Source of the DNA: JANSWY01 sp965243755
GTDB lineage: Bacteria > Bacteroidota > Bacteroidia > Cytophagales > Cyclobacteriaceae
Direction of reading: 5' to 3'
DNA length: 64,000 nucleotides
Assembly: GCA_965243755.1 (NCBI GenBank)
Contig: CBDEVW010000003.1
Span: forward strand, 1,736,001-1,800,000
This document shows positions 47,141 to 57,302 of this stretch, piece after piece (position 1 is the first letter of the stretch; every line of letters begins with the position of its first letter). The notes beneath the pieces are model-generated. The model was not told the DNA's origin, did not search any database, and was given only the letters and a program-made list of their open reading frames with translations. The position numbers and the translations under genes are program-made.

Positions 47141-48091
47141 ATGATTGTAGTAACAGGTGCTGCAGGCTTCATAGGGAGCTGGATGATTAAGAAACTGAAT
47201 GAAGAGAATTTTAATTACATCATTGCAGTAGATAAGTTTGGGAATCCTGATAAGGAAAGAAATCTGGAAAAGGCAAACATACAGGAGCGGGTCGATAGAA
47301 CTGTTTTCTTTGAATGGCTGGATCAAAACTATGAACTGGTTGAGTTTATATTTCATTTTGGAGCCAGAACAGATACCATGGAAACGGATGAATCAATTTT
47401 GGCTTCACTCAACACCAACTATACAAAACAGCTATGGGAACGATGTGTTGCCTATCAAATACCATTTATCTATGCTTCTTCTGCCGCAACTTATGGAAAT
47501 GGCGAATTTGGATTCGATGATGACGAGTCTGTACTACCTCTTCTCAAACCACTGAACCAATATGCCATCTCTAAGCACAACTTTGATCAATGGGCAATCT
47601 CACAAGAAAAGAAACCATTTTTTTGGGCAGGTTTGAAATTTTTCAATGTATATGGGCCCAATGAGTATCACAAAGGAAGGATGTCTTCTGTTGTTCTACA
47701 TGCCTATAATCAAATTAAAGCAGAGGGAGAATTAAGATTATTCAAATCTCACCACAGAGATTACAAAGATGGAGAGCAGCGTAGAGATTTTATTTATGTC
47801 AAAGATGTGGTTGATGTTTGTGTCTGGCTAATGCATCACAGGAAAGACTCTGGAATCTATAATCTGGGAACGGGTAATGCCAGATCCTTTCTTGATTTAT
47901 CTAAAGCCATTTTTAATACATTGAATTTGCCAGCCAGAATAACTTTTATTGATACTCCGGAAGAAATACGTTCCAATTATCAATATCATACTGAAGCGAA
48001 CTTGGAAAAGTTAGCTTCAATTGGCTATCCGATATCTTTCAGAAGTCTTGAGGAAGGAATAGAGGACTATGTGAATAATTATTTAAAGTAG
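47141..48091 (+). CDS. hldD: ADP-L-glycero-D-manno-heptose 6-epimerase
   Basis: This 316-residue short-chain dehydrogenase-type epimerase has the NAD(P)-binding GAAGFIGSWM, FHFGARTDTMETDES, SSAATYGNGEFGF, catalytic YAISKHNFD (Tyr-x3-Lys), FNVYGPNEYHKGRMSSVVLHAY and GEQRRDFIYVKD motifs, all diagnostic of HldD/RfaD. It makes the heptose donor for LPS inner core. It faces lpxB across a short promoter region, so two LPS genes share that region. Confidence 0.93.
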   Translation: MIVVTGAAGFIGSWMIKKLNEENFNYIIAVDKFGNPDKERNLEKANIQERVDRTVFFEWLDQNYELVEFIFHFGARTDTMETDESILASLNTNYTKQLWERCVAYQIPFIYASSAATYGNGEFGFDDDESVLPLLKPLNQYAISKHNFDQWAISQEKKPFFWAGLKFFNVYGPNEYHKGRMSSVVLHAYNQIKAEGELRLFKSHHRDYKDGEQRRDFIYVKDVVDVCVWLMHHRKDSGIYNLGTGNARSFLDLSKAIFNTLNLPARITFIDTPEEIRSNYQYHTEANLEKLASIGYPISFRSLEEGIEDYVNNYLK

Positions 48092-48114
48092 GCAGCCTGT
48101 TACCAGGCTGCCTA
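48089..48114. terminator. bidirectional hairpin between hldD and 48122 gene
   Basis: An 11-base perfect stem TAGGCAGCCTG / CAGGCTGCCTA with a 4-base loop, lying between convergent stop codons. There is no strong T-run on the plus strand. Confidence 0.7.
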
Positions 48115-48121
48115 CTGAGAT

Positions 48122-48550
48122 CTATTGCAGATCTTTCTTTTCTATTTGTTCTTTAGTTTTAACATCATAGATTACTGTAAAGTCATCTTTTGACATTTCT
48201 TTCGGCATTGTTCCGGGTTCATTAAAAATTTCAAGCCGGTTTTCATCATACCATTTTATCTCTCCCGATTCAATGCTCCCTTTGTGAAGAACATTATTAC
48301 TACTTAATTCAAGAACAAGATATCTCCGAGTTTGCCTTGGGTTTGCAACATTATATTTAGGGTTTTGCAAGCATAACATTAGTTGCTTCGAACTATTTGG
48401 GAAGTATAATATATCATCATTCCCTATATGCTTTGCTATCACCGCTTCTTGTTCATCAGTAATTTCAGAAGTTTCGTTTACACTTTGACCTTTACATGCT
48501 ATCAGGCCAATGACTATGAACACATATATTAGGTTACAAATTTTTGACAT
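48122..48550 (-). CDS. predicted lipoprotein, 142 aa
   Basis: This protein starts at ATG 48550 (MSKICNLIYVF), giving a lipoprotein signal with lipobox GLIAC and Cys at about 19. A longer frame to 48586 would overlap the end of the BNR gene and does not fit. No acidic residues follow the Cys directly, so surface export is not predicted. The mature part is acidic with strands such as RYLVLELSSNNVLHKG; no family is recognised. It lies 5 bases beyond the end of the large T9SS gene on the same strand and may be read with it. Confidence 0.7.
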   Translation of the reverse strand: MSKICNLIYVFIVIGLIACKGQSVNETSEITDEQEAVIAKHIGNDDILYFPNSSKQLMLCLQNPKYNVANPRQTRRYLVLELSSNNVLHKGSIESGEIKWYDENRLEIFNEPGTMPKEMSKDDFTVIYDVKTKEQIEKKDLQ

Positions 48551-48554
48551 CCCA

Positions 48555-51500
48555 TTAATTTTTAATGAACCTCTTAGTAAATTCATTTCCTGCCTTAATT
48601 TTCAGGAAGAACATTCCTTGTCCCAGGTCTCTAATGCTGATCGTTTCATCAAATTCAAATGATGACTTATTGACCGTTGATTTCATTAATTCTTCTCCAG
48701 AAATACTGAAGATACTTACTTCAACAGGTCCATTGTACTGACTATCAAGCGTAAAGTTGATTACATCATTAGAAGGCACTGGATAAACTGAAAATGCTGA
48801 ATTTAAAGGTCCATCAGAATCAGTAACGATATTTGACAAGGATAATTGAGCACATCCATTAACTGTAACCCTAACTGAATATTCTCCAGCTTGCGTGGTT
48901 TCATAAGTTTGGGAAGTAGCGCCATCAATCGCTACATCATCAAGGTACCATTGATAAGCATCCCCTGCCGTGGCAGTTAATAAGAAACCTCCTCCGGCAG
49001 CTGCCTGGGTTGTAAAAGAAGGAGTATGCACTTCTCCGGTTTGAATGAAATCTGTTTTTGTTTCTACTATTTCATTTCCATCTACATCTGTCAATGTAAG
49101 GGTGACAGTACTCAATCCTGCTGCTGTATATTTTACATTGTGAGGACCTAATCCTTCAGCTGTTGCTGGTTCTGCATTTGCCCCAAAATCCCAACTTGCT
49201 GCAACAATTCCTCCTGTCGATGTGCTGGTAAATTCTCTGAAATTATTCACACATCCACCATCCTCAACAGTGAAATCTGCTGTAACGGCTCCACCTTCAG
49301 GCGCTGTAAACTCGAAATCATCTAATGCCATACCGACATCAACAGAAGCCCAATCTGTTTGGAACATAATTCTAAACGAAACTTCTTTCTCTCCACTTAA
49401 AAATGACACATCGGTACCATAAGACTCAAAGTTATTATTGGTGTTCCCACTAAAAATCGGAACGCTTTCACCAAAAATTGAGGCCGGATCACTAATACTA
49501 TTGTACCATCCTTCTTCTTGTCTGTCGTTGAGTTTTATCCATGTATCACCATCAGTAGAATACTCCACTATAAAACCATCCCAGTTTTCTTCAAACTGAT
49601 AATTCGCTTTAAAATCAATTCGGTACTCGCCCAATATTGAGAAATCAAACTTAGGAGTATACAGGTAAGCACGAGACAAATCCTCGTAGGTGGTATCATT
49701 TATTCCAGTTACCCATGCAAAGTCACCAGAAGCGGTTCCACTCTTTCCTTCGATTTCAGATTGACCCAGTTCCCATCCGGTTCCGGTGATATTATCTGCA
49801 GCGAAATTAGTCTGGTTTACTTCAAAGTTTCCACCATCAGCAAGGCCATAGCTTCCACTCTGATATGGTAAGATTGATATATTTGAAGTGCTTACATCAA
49901 TTGGGTCACCTGCCGCAGTAGAAACAGTCAAAGTGATTGTATAATCTCCCTGCGATTCATACGAGTGAACTGGATTTAACTCATTAGAGGTATTGCCATC
50001 ACCAAAGTCCCATGTAATCAATTCCGGATCATAAGAAAGATATGTAAATTGTATATCATCACCAGCATAGTTTACATTGCTCGCTCCCACTGAAAATGCC
50101 GCTCTTGGCAGAGGGTTTTTAACAATCTCAAAATCATCAATTAATACACCATCAAAATCATAAGCTGTTTCATTAAATTGATTTGAAACTGAAGCCAAAA
50201 CTCTAAATGCAACTTCGTTACCAGCAAGAAAAGAAATATCGTACTCTGACCTAACTAATCCATCTGTACTCAACGCCCAACCAGTTCGGTCATCAAATAC
50301 ATCATTTATTAAAGTACAGTCTACCCTTTCACTGGCATCATACCAATTATTAGACCCAAGTACAGGCAATGGGTCTCCCAAGGTTGACCATGTTAGTCCA
50401 TTATCTAATGTATATTCTACTTTCACTCCCAGAGGTCCATAGCAATTACCTGCCTCCATGCTTCTATCAAAACCTAGCAAGTAAATTACATCGCTAGCAA
50501 GCTGAAACTTTGGCGTATAAAGCGCGGAAACTCTGTCAGCCCCTCCTTGAATATTTGAGTTAAGCAAGGTTTTCCAGGCACTGGTCCCCGAAGCTACTTC
50601 GGTTAGTGTGTTTCCTGGCACCCCTCTTTCCCAAAGGTTTTGTGGTCCCTCTAGTGCTATTGCTGCAAAATCCTCGGAATCCGCTTCAAAATCTCCTCCA
50701 TCTGCAGCAGCGTATTCATCTCCCCTAACAGGCATCACTGTGATAAAGTCTGTTTTACTTTCGGTATCGGCAGAAGAATTGATAGACAGACTTACTGTAT
50801 ATTTCCCTGGTGCTGTATAGGTATGAGAAGGGTTCTGATCTACAGAAGTATTACCATCTCCAAAATCCCAGGACCAATCTCCATTTGGCAGATTGGAATA
50901 ATCAGCAAATGTCACTGGAGTTCCAACATAAGTAACTCTTTGCCTTGTATCAAAATTGGCATGTGAAGTAGTGGCAAATACATCAGTAGTAAATAACCCT
51001 CTACCAAAAGTAGAAACAACCACCATTTGGTCACTATCACGATACTGCAACATGGTACATTTTACATTTGCCAGACCTTCATTAGTAGGTTCCCAATTAG
51101 GATCTGCCGCACTGATATCGTTGCTTGACCAGACACCAAGTTCTGTCGCCAGCAATACTTGCTTATAATTAGAAGGATTGAATAGTGCCCAGTTTACCGG
51201 AATATCAGGAAGTGAACCTTCGATGGCCGACCAATTTTCGCCACCATCTGCAGTATACCAAACTGATTGAACACCATAATTGCTAAATGTCACCAAGATT
51301 TCATCGTCGTTTGCTCCAACTTCCACACTAGATACTGATGACCCTCCTGGAAAACTTGAAGATCCAATTGATGTTGCCTGAGGGTTACTTGCAGCATCGG
51401 TAATCTTGTAAACTTCGCCATTAGAATTTCCTACAAACAGGACACTATCAGTATGTGGCGACACTTTAAGAGCAGTAAGATTACCTGACAATCCTGCCGG

Positions 51501-53246
51501 GTCAAAGTTGGTAAGTGTGATTGCGGATGCTCCTTCACTACTTATTCCTGAATAAACATTGAAAGTGCCACTTCCTGAAGCTGCATATAATATGTTAGCA
51601 TTGTCATCATAGTCAGCTGGGTTAATGAAGGAACCATCATTGCCACTTGAAAAATCCTGGAAAGATAGTCCTCCATCTACCGAAATCTGATAAGTATTTC
51701 TGATATAGGACGAAATTTGAATATTTGGCTCATTTTGATCAATAAAAACAAATGCTCCATCACCCCCTGTAGCTTCTCTGGTATTGTTAAGGCCAAATTG
51801 TGTGAACCTCTGTGTACCGTTATCCTGGGCACCAGCCAGAAAGATATTAGATTGAATTTCATTCTGAGCTGCACATGAATAAAAAAGGGCAGTCACATAG
51901 TTTTTATTTCTGTCCTCAAATTCAGGAAGCCCATCTGAATCCAAATTCTCAGAATAAGACACTCCACCATCATGGCCAAACAATGCAGCTCCTGGATGGC
52001 CAGGCCTATATGCTACAGTATGTTGGTCAGCGTGAACATATTCAGCACAATCTACACCAGTCCAATACGAAATTGGTTCCCAGGTTTGTCCTCCGTCTTT
52101 ACTTCTATGAAGGTCGATCCCACCAACAATTACCATATCTTCATCAAGTGGGCTCACCCAGATAGAAAGGTCAAACCATGCTTGTCCTCTTGTAAAGTGG
52201 TCACCACTTGTTGTACAACTTTGGTCAAGATAATTAGGGATTTCCATAGCTGTCCATGTTTCGCCACCATCCGTTGTTCTGAACATCCATTCCACATCCG
52301 TGCTACCAGAACCACCATCTGCTATAGCGTAAACAACGTCACTATTTGATGGTGCGATTCCAATTTCAATTCTTTCCCCTCCTGATTCAGGGGTAATATC
52401 ATCCCAGGTTACACCATCATCTTCCGAAACATATACAGTACCACCAATTCTACTGGTTGCGTACAATTTGGTGTCTGAAATTTCAAGGTCGTCCATTCTG
52501 ACGGTTATTACATCTTCCCAGTTTTCTCCTCCATCTGTGCTTCTGAATAAACCTGTTCTTGTAGCTGCCAATAAAGTTCCATTAGATGTGACCCCCACTC
52601 GTAATACATAGTAGAAATCTACTCCTTTGTTGGTACTTTCCAATTGAACCCAGGTTGCTCCGGCATCAGTAGACTTCCATATTCCGGCTCCTCTAATATC
52701 CGATGTATATCCCTGACCTGTCGCTAAGTAATATGTATTTAAATCTGTTGGATCATAGGTAATGTGGCTAATGGCCAAAGTGGCCATAAAATCATCCACA
52801 GAAATCCATGAAGAATGAGGGTCTGTGATATCATTATTGTACCAAAGTCCACCTCCTATAGCACCAGCCCATACTTTTTTAGCTTCTGGGTCATTGGGAT
52901 CAAACATTATTGCTCGTGTTCGTCCTCCTATATTTGCAGGGCCTCTTTGTTGCCATACCACACCGTCTATGGCACGTTTTGCTTTAAAATTCTTTTTAAT
53001 TTCTTTGAAAGCATCAACTGACCTTGCTATTGGGGGGTATCCAAGTGCAGGGTCTTTGGTCATATCAAATATCTGCTGTGCTGCAAGGTCTGGTCTGTCT
53101 CGTTTATTTAACTCTGTAGGTCCCAGATCTTTAGTACGAATCAGTGAGTCGTTTCCTGAACCGTTTTGAATAATAATTAAAAACCCAACCGTTATCAGAA
53201 CAATACCAGTTGAAAGTAGCAATTTAGTAGATTTAATGATGTTCAT
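48555..53246 (-). CDS. large T9SS-secreted BNR/sortilin-propeller protein with PKD and jelly-roll domains
   Basis: This 1563-residue secreted protein has an N-terminal hydrophobic export segment (about 8-28), then a beta-propeller region (about 100-760) with at least seven Asp-box turns (STDAGATW, STDGGENW, SEDDGVTW, TTDGGETW, SKDGGQTW, SVDGGLSF, TADGGENW). Three PKD domains with WDFGDGNTS-type cores follow, the first two each followed by a similar jelly-roll module (DGGDFEADSEDFAA and DGGNFEVNQTNFAA); then an Ig-like domain (YQWYLDDVAIDG) and a C-terminal T9SS tail from about 1482 (YPVPSND...). It should be a surface-attached or released protein; no catalytic residues were identified. Confidence 0.9.
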   Translation of the reverse strand: MNIIKSTKLLLSTGIVLITVGFLIIIQNGSGNDSLIRTKDLGPTELNKRDRPDLAAQQIFDMTKDPALGYPPIARSVDAFKEIKKNFKAKRAIDGVVWQQRGPANIGGRTRAIMFDPNDPEAKKVWAGAIGGGLWYNNDITDPHSSWISVDDFMATLAISHITYDPTDLNTYYLATGQGYTSDIRGAGIWKSTDAGATWVQLESTNKGVDFYYVLRVGVTSNGTLLAATRTGLFRSTDGGENWEDVITVRMDDLEISDTKLYATSRIGGTVYVSEDDGVTWDDITPESGGERIEIGIAPSNSDVVYAIADGGSGSTDVEWMFRTTDGGETWTAMEIPNYLDQSCTTSGDHFTRGQAWFDLSIWVSPLDEDMVIVGGIDLHRSKDGGQTWEPISYWTGVDCAEYVHADQHTVAYRPGHPGAALFGHDGGVSYSENLDSDGLPEFEDRNKNYVTALFYSCAAQNEIQSNIFLAGAQDNGTQRFTQFGLNNTREATGGDGAFVFIDQNEPNIQISSYIRNTYQISVDGGLSFQDFSSGNDGSFINPADYDDNANILYAASGSGTFNVYSGISSEGASAITLTNFDPAGLSGNLTALKVSPHTDSVLFVGNSNGEVYKITDAASNPQATSIGSSSFPGGSSVSSVEVGANDDEILVTFSNYGVQSVWYTADGGENWSAIEGSLPDIPVNWALFNPSNYKQVLLATELGVWSSNDISAADPNWEPTNEGLANVKCTMLQYRDSDQMVVVSTFGRGLFTTDVFATTSHANFDTRQRVTYVGTPVTFADYSNLPNGDWSWDFGDGNTSVDQNPSHTYTAPGKYTVSLSINSSADTESKTDFITVMPVRGDEYAAADGGDFEADSEDFAAIALEGPQNLWERGVPGNTLTEVASGTSAWKTLLNSNIQGGADRVSALYTPKFQLASDVIYLLGFDRSMEAGNCYGPLGVKVEYTLDNGLTWSTLGDPLPVLGSNNWYDASERVDCTLINDVFDDRTGWALSTDGLVRSEYDISFLAGNEVAFRVLASVSNQFNETAYDFDGVLIDDFEIVKNPLPRAAFSVGASNVNYAGDDIQFTYLSYDPELITWDFGDGNTSNELNPVHSYESQGDYTITLTVSTAAGDPIDVSTSNISILPYQSGSYGLADGGNFEVNQTNFAADNITGTGWELGQSEIEGKSGTASGDFAWVTGINDTTYEDLSRAYLYTPKFDFSILGEYRIDFKANYQFEENWDGFIVEYSTDGDTWIKLNDRQEEGWYNSISDPASIFGESVPIFSGNTNNNFESYGTDVSFLSGEKEVSFRIMFQTDWASVDVGMALDDFEFTAPEGGAVTADFTVEDGGCVNNFREFTSTSTGGIVAASWDFGANAEPATAEGLGPHNVKYTAAGLSTVTLTLTDVDGNEIVETKTDFIQTGEVHTPSFTTQAAAGGGFLLTATAGDAYQWYLDDVAIDGATSQTYETTQAGEYSVRVTVNGCAQLSLSNIVTDSDGPLNSAFSVYPVPSNDVINFTLDSQYNGPVEVSIFSISGEELMKSTVNKSSFEFDETISIRDLGQGMFFLKIKAGNEFTKRFIKN

Positions 53247-53475
53247 TTTGGTAGCAATTTTACTTTTGGATTAGCATCAAAATTATTAATATTTTATCGG
53301 AAATTGTCCTCTTTTTACTTTTAAAACCTTATCCATTGAAGTCAGACATACAACTTTATGATTGTTGATACTAATTTTATCTTCATTCCTAAAGGGTTTC
53401 AATTAATTTGTTTGTTATTAAAAGTAATTTGCGACTAATTCTCAAAATTTCTGTCAATCAATAATACAAGTGACC

Positions 53476-54180
53476 ATGAAAAAACCATACATAATCTTAG
53501 TATTTACAGTATTTTCCAGTGCAATATCAGGCCAGTCGTTATCAGAAGTTTCTGTCGTAGACAACCAGGTAAGTCCTGGAAATGTTCTGGAACTGCCCCT
53601 TCGACCACCCAAGACGGATGGCACTTATTTTTTATATGATAACTGGAAGCCAGGAGAAGTAACACTAATAAATGAGCAAATTGCTAAGAATGTACCCATC
53701 AAATACGATCTTTTTAACAATTGGCTGGAAATTAAGACTGATGATGATATTAAGATTTGTCCAAGCACATTTTTGAGTAGCTTCAAAATTGCCCCTAACC
53801 CAGGTGAGGAATATACCTATTTAAATATCAGACAATTCAGGTCCTCTGAAAATGATAACTTAGATGGAATATTTCGTGAAATTGCCAGGTTCCCTAATAA
53901 AAACATAATACTTGTAGCTCGTCCATACACCTATTTAAAAGAATCTACCTATGTGATGGCCATTGACATGGGTACGAGGAATGACAAGATAATTAAGAAG
54001 GAAAAGTTCTATGTCATAATCGACGGTTTTTACCAGGAACTTCCAAAAAAGAAAAGGGAGTTTTATGCAATATTTAAAAGTCATTCAAATGATGTAATTG
54101 ACTTTGCTAATAAAAACAAGGTTTCCCATAAAACAGAATCCGGACTTCACAGGATCTTAAATTTCTTTGATCAATTATAA
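53476..54180 (+). CDS. exported protein of unknown function, 234 aa
   Basis: This protein starts at ATG 53476; a GTG two codons upstream is less likely. It has a signal peptide (about 1-18) and a beta-rich mature part (YLNIRQFRSSENDNLDGI; NIILVARPYTYLKES) without lipobox or T9SS tail. I do not recognise the family. It is transcribed divergently from the BNR protein (229 bases) and converges on a lipoprotein gene with a bidirectional terminator between them. Confidence 0.7.
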   Translation: MKKPYIILVFTVFSSAISGQSLSEVSVVDNQVSPGNVLELPLRPPKTDGTYFLYDNWKPGEVTLINEQIAKNVPIKYDLFNNWLEIKTDDDIKICPSTFLSSFKIAPNPGEEYTYLNIRQFRSSENDNLDGIFREIARFPNKNIILVARPYTYLKESTYVMAIDMGTRNDKIIKKEKFYVIIDGFYQELPKKKREFYAIFKSHSNDVIDFANKNKVSHKTESGLHRILNFFDQL

Positions 54181-54205
54181 TGATGAGGGTCATTATAAAA
54201 TAAAT

Positions 54206-54243
54206 AAGGGTGACCCTTTCGCTGAGTCACCCTTACTTTTTTT
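54206..54243. terminator. bidirectional terminator
   Basis: AAGGGTGAC, an 11-base loop and GTCACCCTT, followed by a T-run on the plus strand and flanked by convergent genes. Confidence 0.8.
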
Positions 54244-54256
54244 ACTTTGATATTTT

Positions 54257-55075
54257 CTATTGCATTGAGTAGGTTGTGATACCCTGTTCACCCCATGCTG
54301 TAGCCATCCAGTAAACAGTAATCTCTCCTGAACCTGAATCATAATTACTTGCTGGCTGGGTAGGGTCCTGAATGATTTCTCCACCAAACTGATCACTAAC
54401 TCCTGACCAAGTTACCTCACCAGTTGTGAAATCAATATTCAAAACAGCTCCGGCAGCATCCGTTCCATATGCATCAGCGTAAGAACCAGTATAAAGCCCA
54501 CCAGTTATGTCAGTAACGGCATATGCTGTGGTCACAGTACAATCAACCAAACTTAAAATGTCTTCTCCTGAATAAGGTCCAGAACCAAAATCATCTCTGA
54601 TTATCTCACCATTCACATTATATTCTCCAGCGATGGTACCACAGATGACATCAAGCTCGATAGTTTGCAGCACAGAACTTTTGGCTGCACTTTCTCCATC
54701 TTCGTCTACTTGTCCATCGAATACCTGAGCCTGTAAAACAACAACTCCGCTGTAATTCGCAGCTGGCTGATAAGTTACATCAACTGTACCCTCTGTAAGG
54801 CCAGCAAAGTTAGATGTAATACTGAATGTACCGCCTACAGGATCACCGTCCGGAGTAACATCGTTGACTCCAACCGAGTCAAGACCTGCTGGTGCATCTA
54901 CAACAAAAATACTTAACGTCGTGGTTTCAGTATCTGTAATAAGAGAGTCAGAAAGTGACAGTCTGTGCACAGCAGGAGCATCTAATAAAGTTGCTGGATT
55001 TGCCTCTTGGTAGTCATCCACACAACCCCAGAAGATTACAATTGAAAGAGTAAATAATAGTAGAAATCTTTTCAT
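54257..55075 (-). CDS. surface lipoprotein, SusD-system-associated type
   Basis: This 272-residue lipoprotein starts at ATG 55075; frames to 55186 add unrelated residues. The lipobox FWGC is followed by VDD, an acidic sequence like the Bacteroidota lipoprotein export signal, so outer-leaflet display is likely. The mature part has a cadherin-like beta domain (about 35-135) and a C-terminal domain opening with CGTIAGEYNVNG, resembling lipoproteins that accompany SusC/SusD pairs. It is divergent from the CRTAC1-like gene and not adjacent to the SusD gene in this window. Confidence 0.75.
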   Translation of the reverse strand: MKRFLLLFTLSIVIFWGCVDDYQEANPATLLDAPAVHRLSLSDSLITDTETTTLSIFVVDAPAGLDSVGVNDVTPDGDPVGGTFSITSNFAGLTEGTVDVTYQPAANYSGVVVLQAQVFDGQVDEDGESAAKSSVLQTIELDVICGTIAGEYNVNGEIIRDDFGSGPYSGEDILSLVDCTVTTAYAVTDITGGLYTGSYADAYGTDAAGAVLNIDFTTGEVTWSGVSDQFGGEIIQDPTQPASNYDSGSGEITVYWMATAWGEQGITTYSMQ

Positions 55076-55201
55076 ATTACCGCACTTTAATTTAGTAAAA
55101 ATCTTGTTTGTTTTATCAAACATAAGTAATTCTCCCAATAAAATAAAAGAGAATGAACTAAATTTAATGATATAAAAAAAGTACAATAAACTAGCCTCAG
55201 G

Positions 55202-57268
55202 ATGATTTCGAAATATTCTAGAATATTATTTCCATTTATACTTATATCCCAAATTTTATTCTACCTAAAAGCTCATTCACAATCATTTAATGAAGTATCA
55301 AGGAGTATTGGCCTTTATCATCTCACTATATCCTTCAATCTAATCGGAGGAGGACTGGCATTCTTTGATTATGACAATGATGGACATGAAGATTTAATCG
55401 TTATAGGAGGTGCAGTTCAGGACAGATTGTTTAAAAACCAGGGAGACGGTACATTTAAGGATGTAACAATTGACGCAGGACTAAACAACTCAAATTATTT
55501 CAAAACTCAGGCAGTGGTTACCGGGGACATCAACAATGATGGCTTTAGAGATATTTTTATTGCAACGGACATACATAACCCAAATATTCTCTATCTCAAT
55601 AATGGTGACGGAACTTTTAGAAACATCTCTGAATCAGCAGGTATCATACATGAATCATGGTCACTAGGCGCTACTATGCTCGATTTTAATCAGGATGGTT
55701 TACTAGACATATATGTTATCAATTATATTGAAGAAAATATCACATTCGATGATGGGTTTGGACACAAATGCTATCCTAATTTTCTTTACATTAATACAGG
55801 CTATAACAAATTTGAGGAAGTGGGAGCCTCATTTCTAGCTTCTGATGAAGGGTGCGGTGTGGCGGTTACCTCATTTGATGAAAACAAAGATGGCAAGACG
55901 GATATTTATATTGCCAATGACTTTGGGGAGTTTATTGTTCCTAATGTTTATTTACAAAACCAATTCCCTGAACAATTCAATGACAAATCTGTTGCATCCG
56001 GCTTAAATGCTGCAATTTATGGAATGGGCATTGGGCTTGGCGATATTGATAATGATGGTTATACGGACGTATATACGACCAATATCGGGAGAAATGTCTT
56101 ATATCACAATAATGCAAACGGCAGTTACACTGACATCACTACTGCAGCTGGTGTGGAAAACACGTATGCAGGCACATTATTTACCACAGGCTGGGGGGCT
56201 CTGTTTTTAGATTATGACCTGGACGGGTATGAAGATTTATTTGTATCAAACGGGTTTATTCCTGCCTCTCATTTTATAGAAACCTCAGAATCTGATCCGA
56301 ACAAACTCTATCGCAACAATGGAGATTTAACATTTACCGATGTTTCAGACAATCAAAACCTATCAAATGATCAAATTTGCCGTGGTGCTGTCTATAGTGA
56401 CTATGATCATGATGGCGATTTGGACATAGCAATTGTTAAGCTGGGCAAAGTCATAGGTGAGCCTGGGAACATGCTATTTTACCAAAATAATAACCCAGTA
56501 GGGAATCACTGGATCCAATTGAAGCTGGAAGGCACCACCAGTAACAGAGATGCTTATGGAAGCACTGTGTATGTCTATAAAAATAATTCAATATGGAGCC
56601 AGGAAATTAGTGGAGGCTCTAGTCATGCTTCACAAAATACCAGTATAGCTCATTTTGGTCTAGGAGAACATGAATCTGTTGATTCTGTGGTTATTAGATG
56701 GCCAAATGGTGACGAGGAAATACTATATAATCTGGAAACAAATCACTTGTATTATAAAAAGCAATATATTGATGGAATCGATATATTGGGATGTACGGAC
56801 ACCAATGCAATCAATTATGACCCTGAAGCCACTAAGGATTATGCCTGCACCTACAGTTTCTTTGGATGCACAGACCCAAGAGCTACAAATTATAATTCGC
56901 TGGCAACAGTAGATGATAATTCCTGTCAGTTTGTAGGTGAAGTATTGGGTTGTATGGATTTAAGTGCGCTTAATTATGACAAATATGCCACTGCAGATGA
57001 TGGGTCCTGTGAATTTTTAATAACCAGTGCGCCTACAGAAAAGGAGCTAAAAGTCTATCCTACTAAATGGGATGAGCATTTTACAATTGAGGTCGATGAA
57101 CGCAATATTGTAGTTGAAATCCTGTCCCTAAATGGTAAAAGGGTCTTTAATAAGGAAATTGAAGGTGGACCAGCTTTTTTAATTAGTCCCAAAGTGAGCA
57201 CTGGAACTTATTTGTTAATTGTAAAAGGAGAGGTAAGCAATTATCAAACCTTAATCATTAAGCGGTAA
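55202..57268 (+). CDS. CRTAC1-like FG-GAP/UnbV protein with Cys repeats and T9SS tail
   Basis: This 688-residue protein has a signal peptide (about 1-26), a propeller of FG-GAP/VCBS repeats with Ca-binding loops (DYDNDGHEDL, DINNDGFRDI, DFNQDGLLDI, DENKDGKTDI, DIDNDGYTDV, DYDLDGYEDL, DYDHDGDLDI), an ASPIC/UnbV domain (about 430-510, GNHWIQLKLEGTTSNRDAYG, ISGGSSHASQ), three repeats GC(T/M)DxxAxNYxxxAxxD (about 528-605), and a T9SS tail (VYPTKWDE...). The protein is predicted to sit on the cell surface and bind ligands. Catalysis is not expected. Confidence 0.9.
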   Translation: MISKYSRILFPFILISQILFYLKAHSQSFNEVSRSIGLYHLTISFNLIGGGLAFFDYDNDGHEDLIVIGGAVQDRLFKNQGDGTFKDVTIDAGLNNSNYFKTQAVVTGDINNDGFRDIFIATDIHNPNILYLNNGDGTFRNISESAGIIHESWSLGATMLDFNQDGLLDIYVINYIEENITFDDGFGHKCYPNFLYINTGYNKFEEVGASFLASDEGCGVAVTSFDENKDGKTDIYIANDFGEFIVPNVYLQNQFPEQFNDKSVASGLNAAIYGMGIGLGDIDNDGYTDVYTTNIGRNVLYHNNANGSYTDITTAAGVENTYAGTLFTTGWGALFLDYDLDGYEDLFVSNGFIPASHFIETSESDPNKLYRNNGDLTFTDVSDNQNLSNDQICRGAVYSDYDHDGDLDIAIVKLGKVIGEPGNMLFYQNNNPVGNHWIQLKLEGTTSNRDAYGSTVYVYKNNSIWSQEISGGSSHASQNTSIAHFGLGEHESVDSVVIRWPNGDEEILYNLETNHLYYKKQYIDGIDILGCTDTNAINYDPEATKDYACTYSFFGCTDPRATNYNSLATVDDNSCQFVGEVLGCMDLSALNYDKYATADDGSCEFLITSAPTEKELKVYPTKWDEHFTIEVDERNIVVEILSLNGKRVFNKEIEGGPAFLISPKVSTGTYLLIVKGEVSNYQTLIIKR

Positions 57269-57302
57269 AAGTTTTGTCAGAGGTGATTTGAATAAAAAAT
57301 TG

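Noticed and set aside
53278..53285. TAATTTTG element upstream of the BNR gene on the minus strand
   Set aside because: It fits TAnnTTTG but no -33 TTG lies at the expected distance, so it is too weak to list as a promoter.
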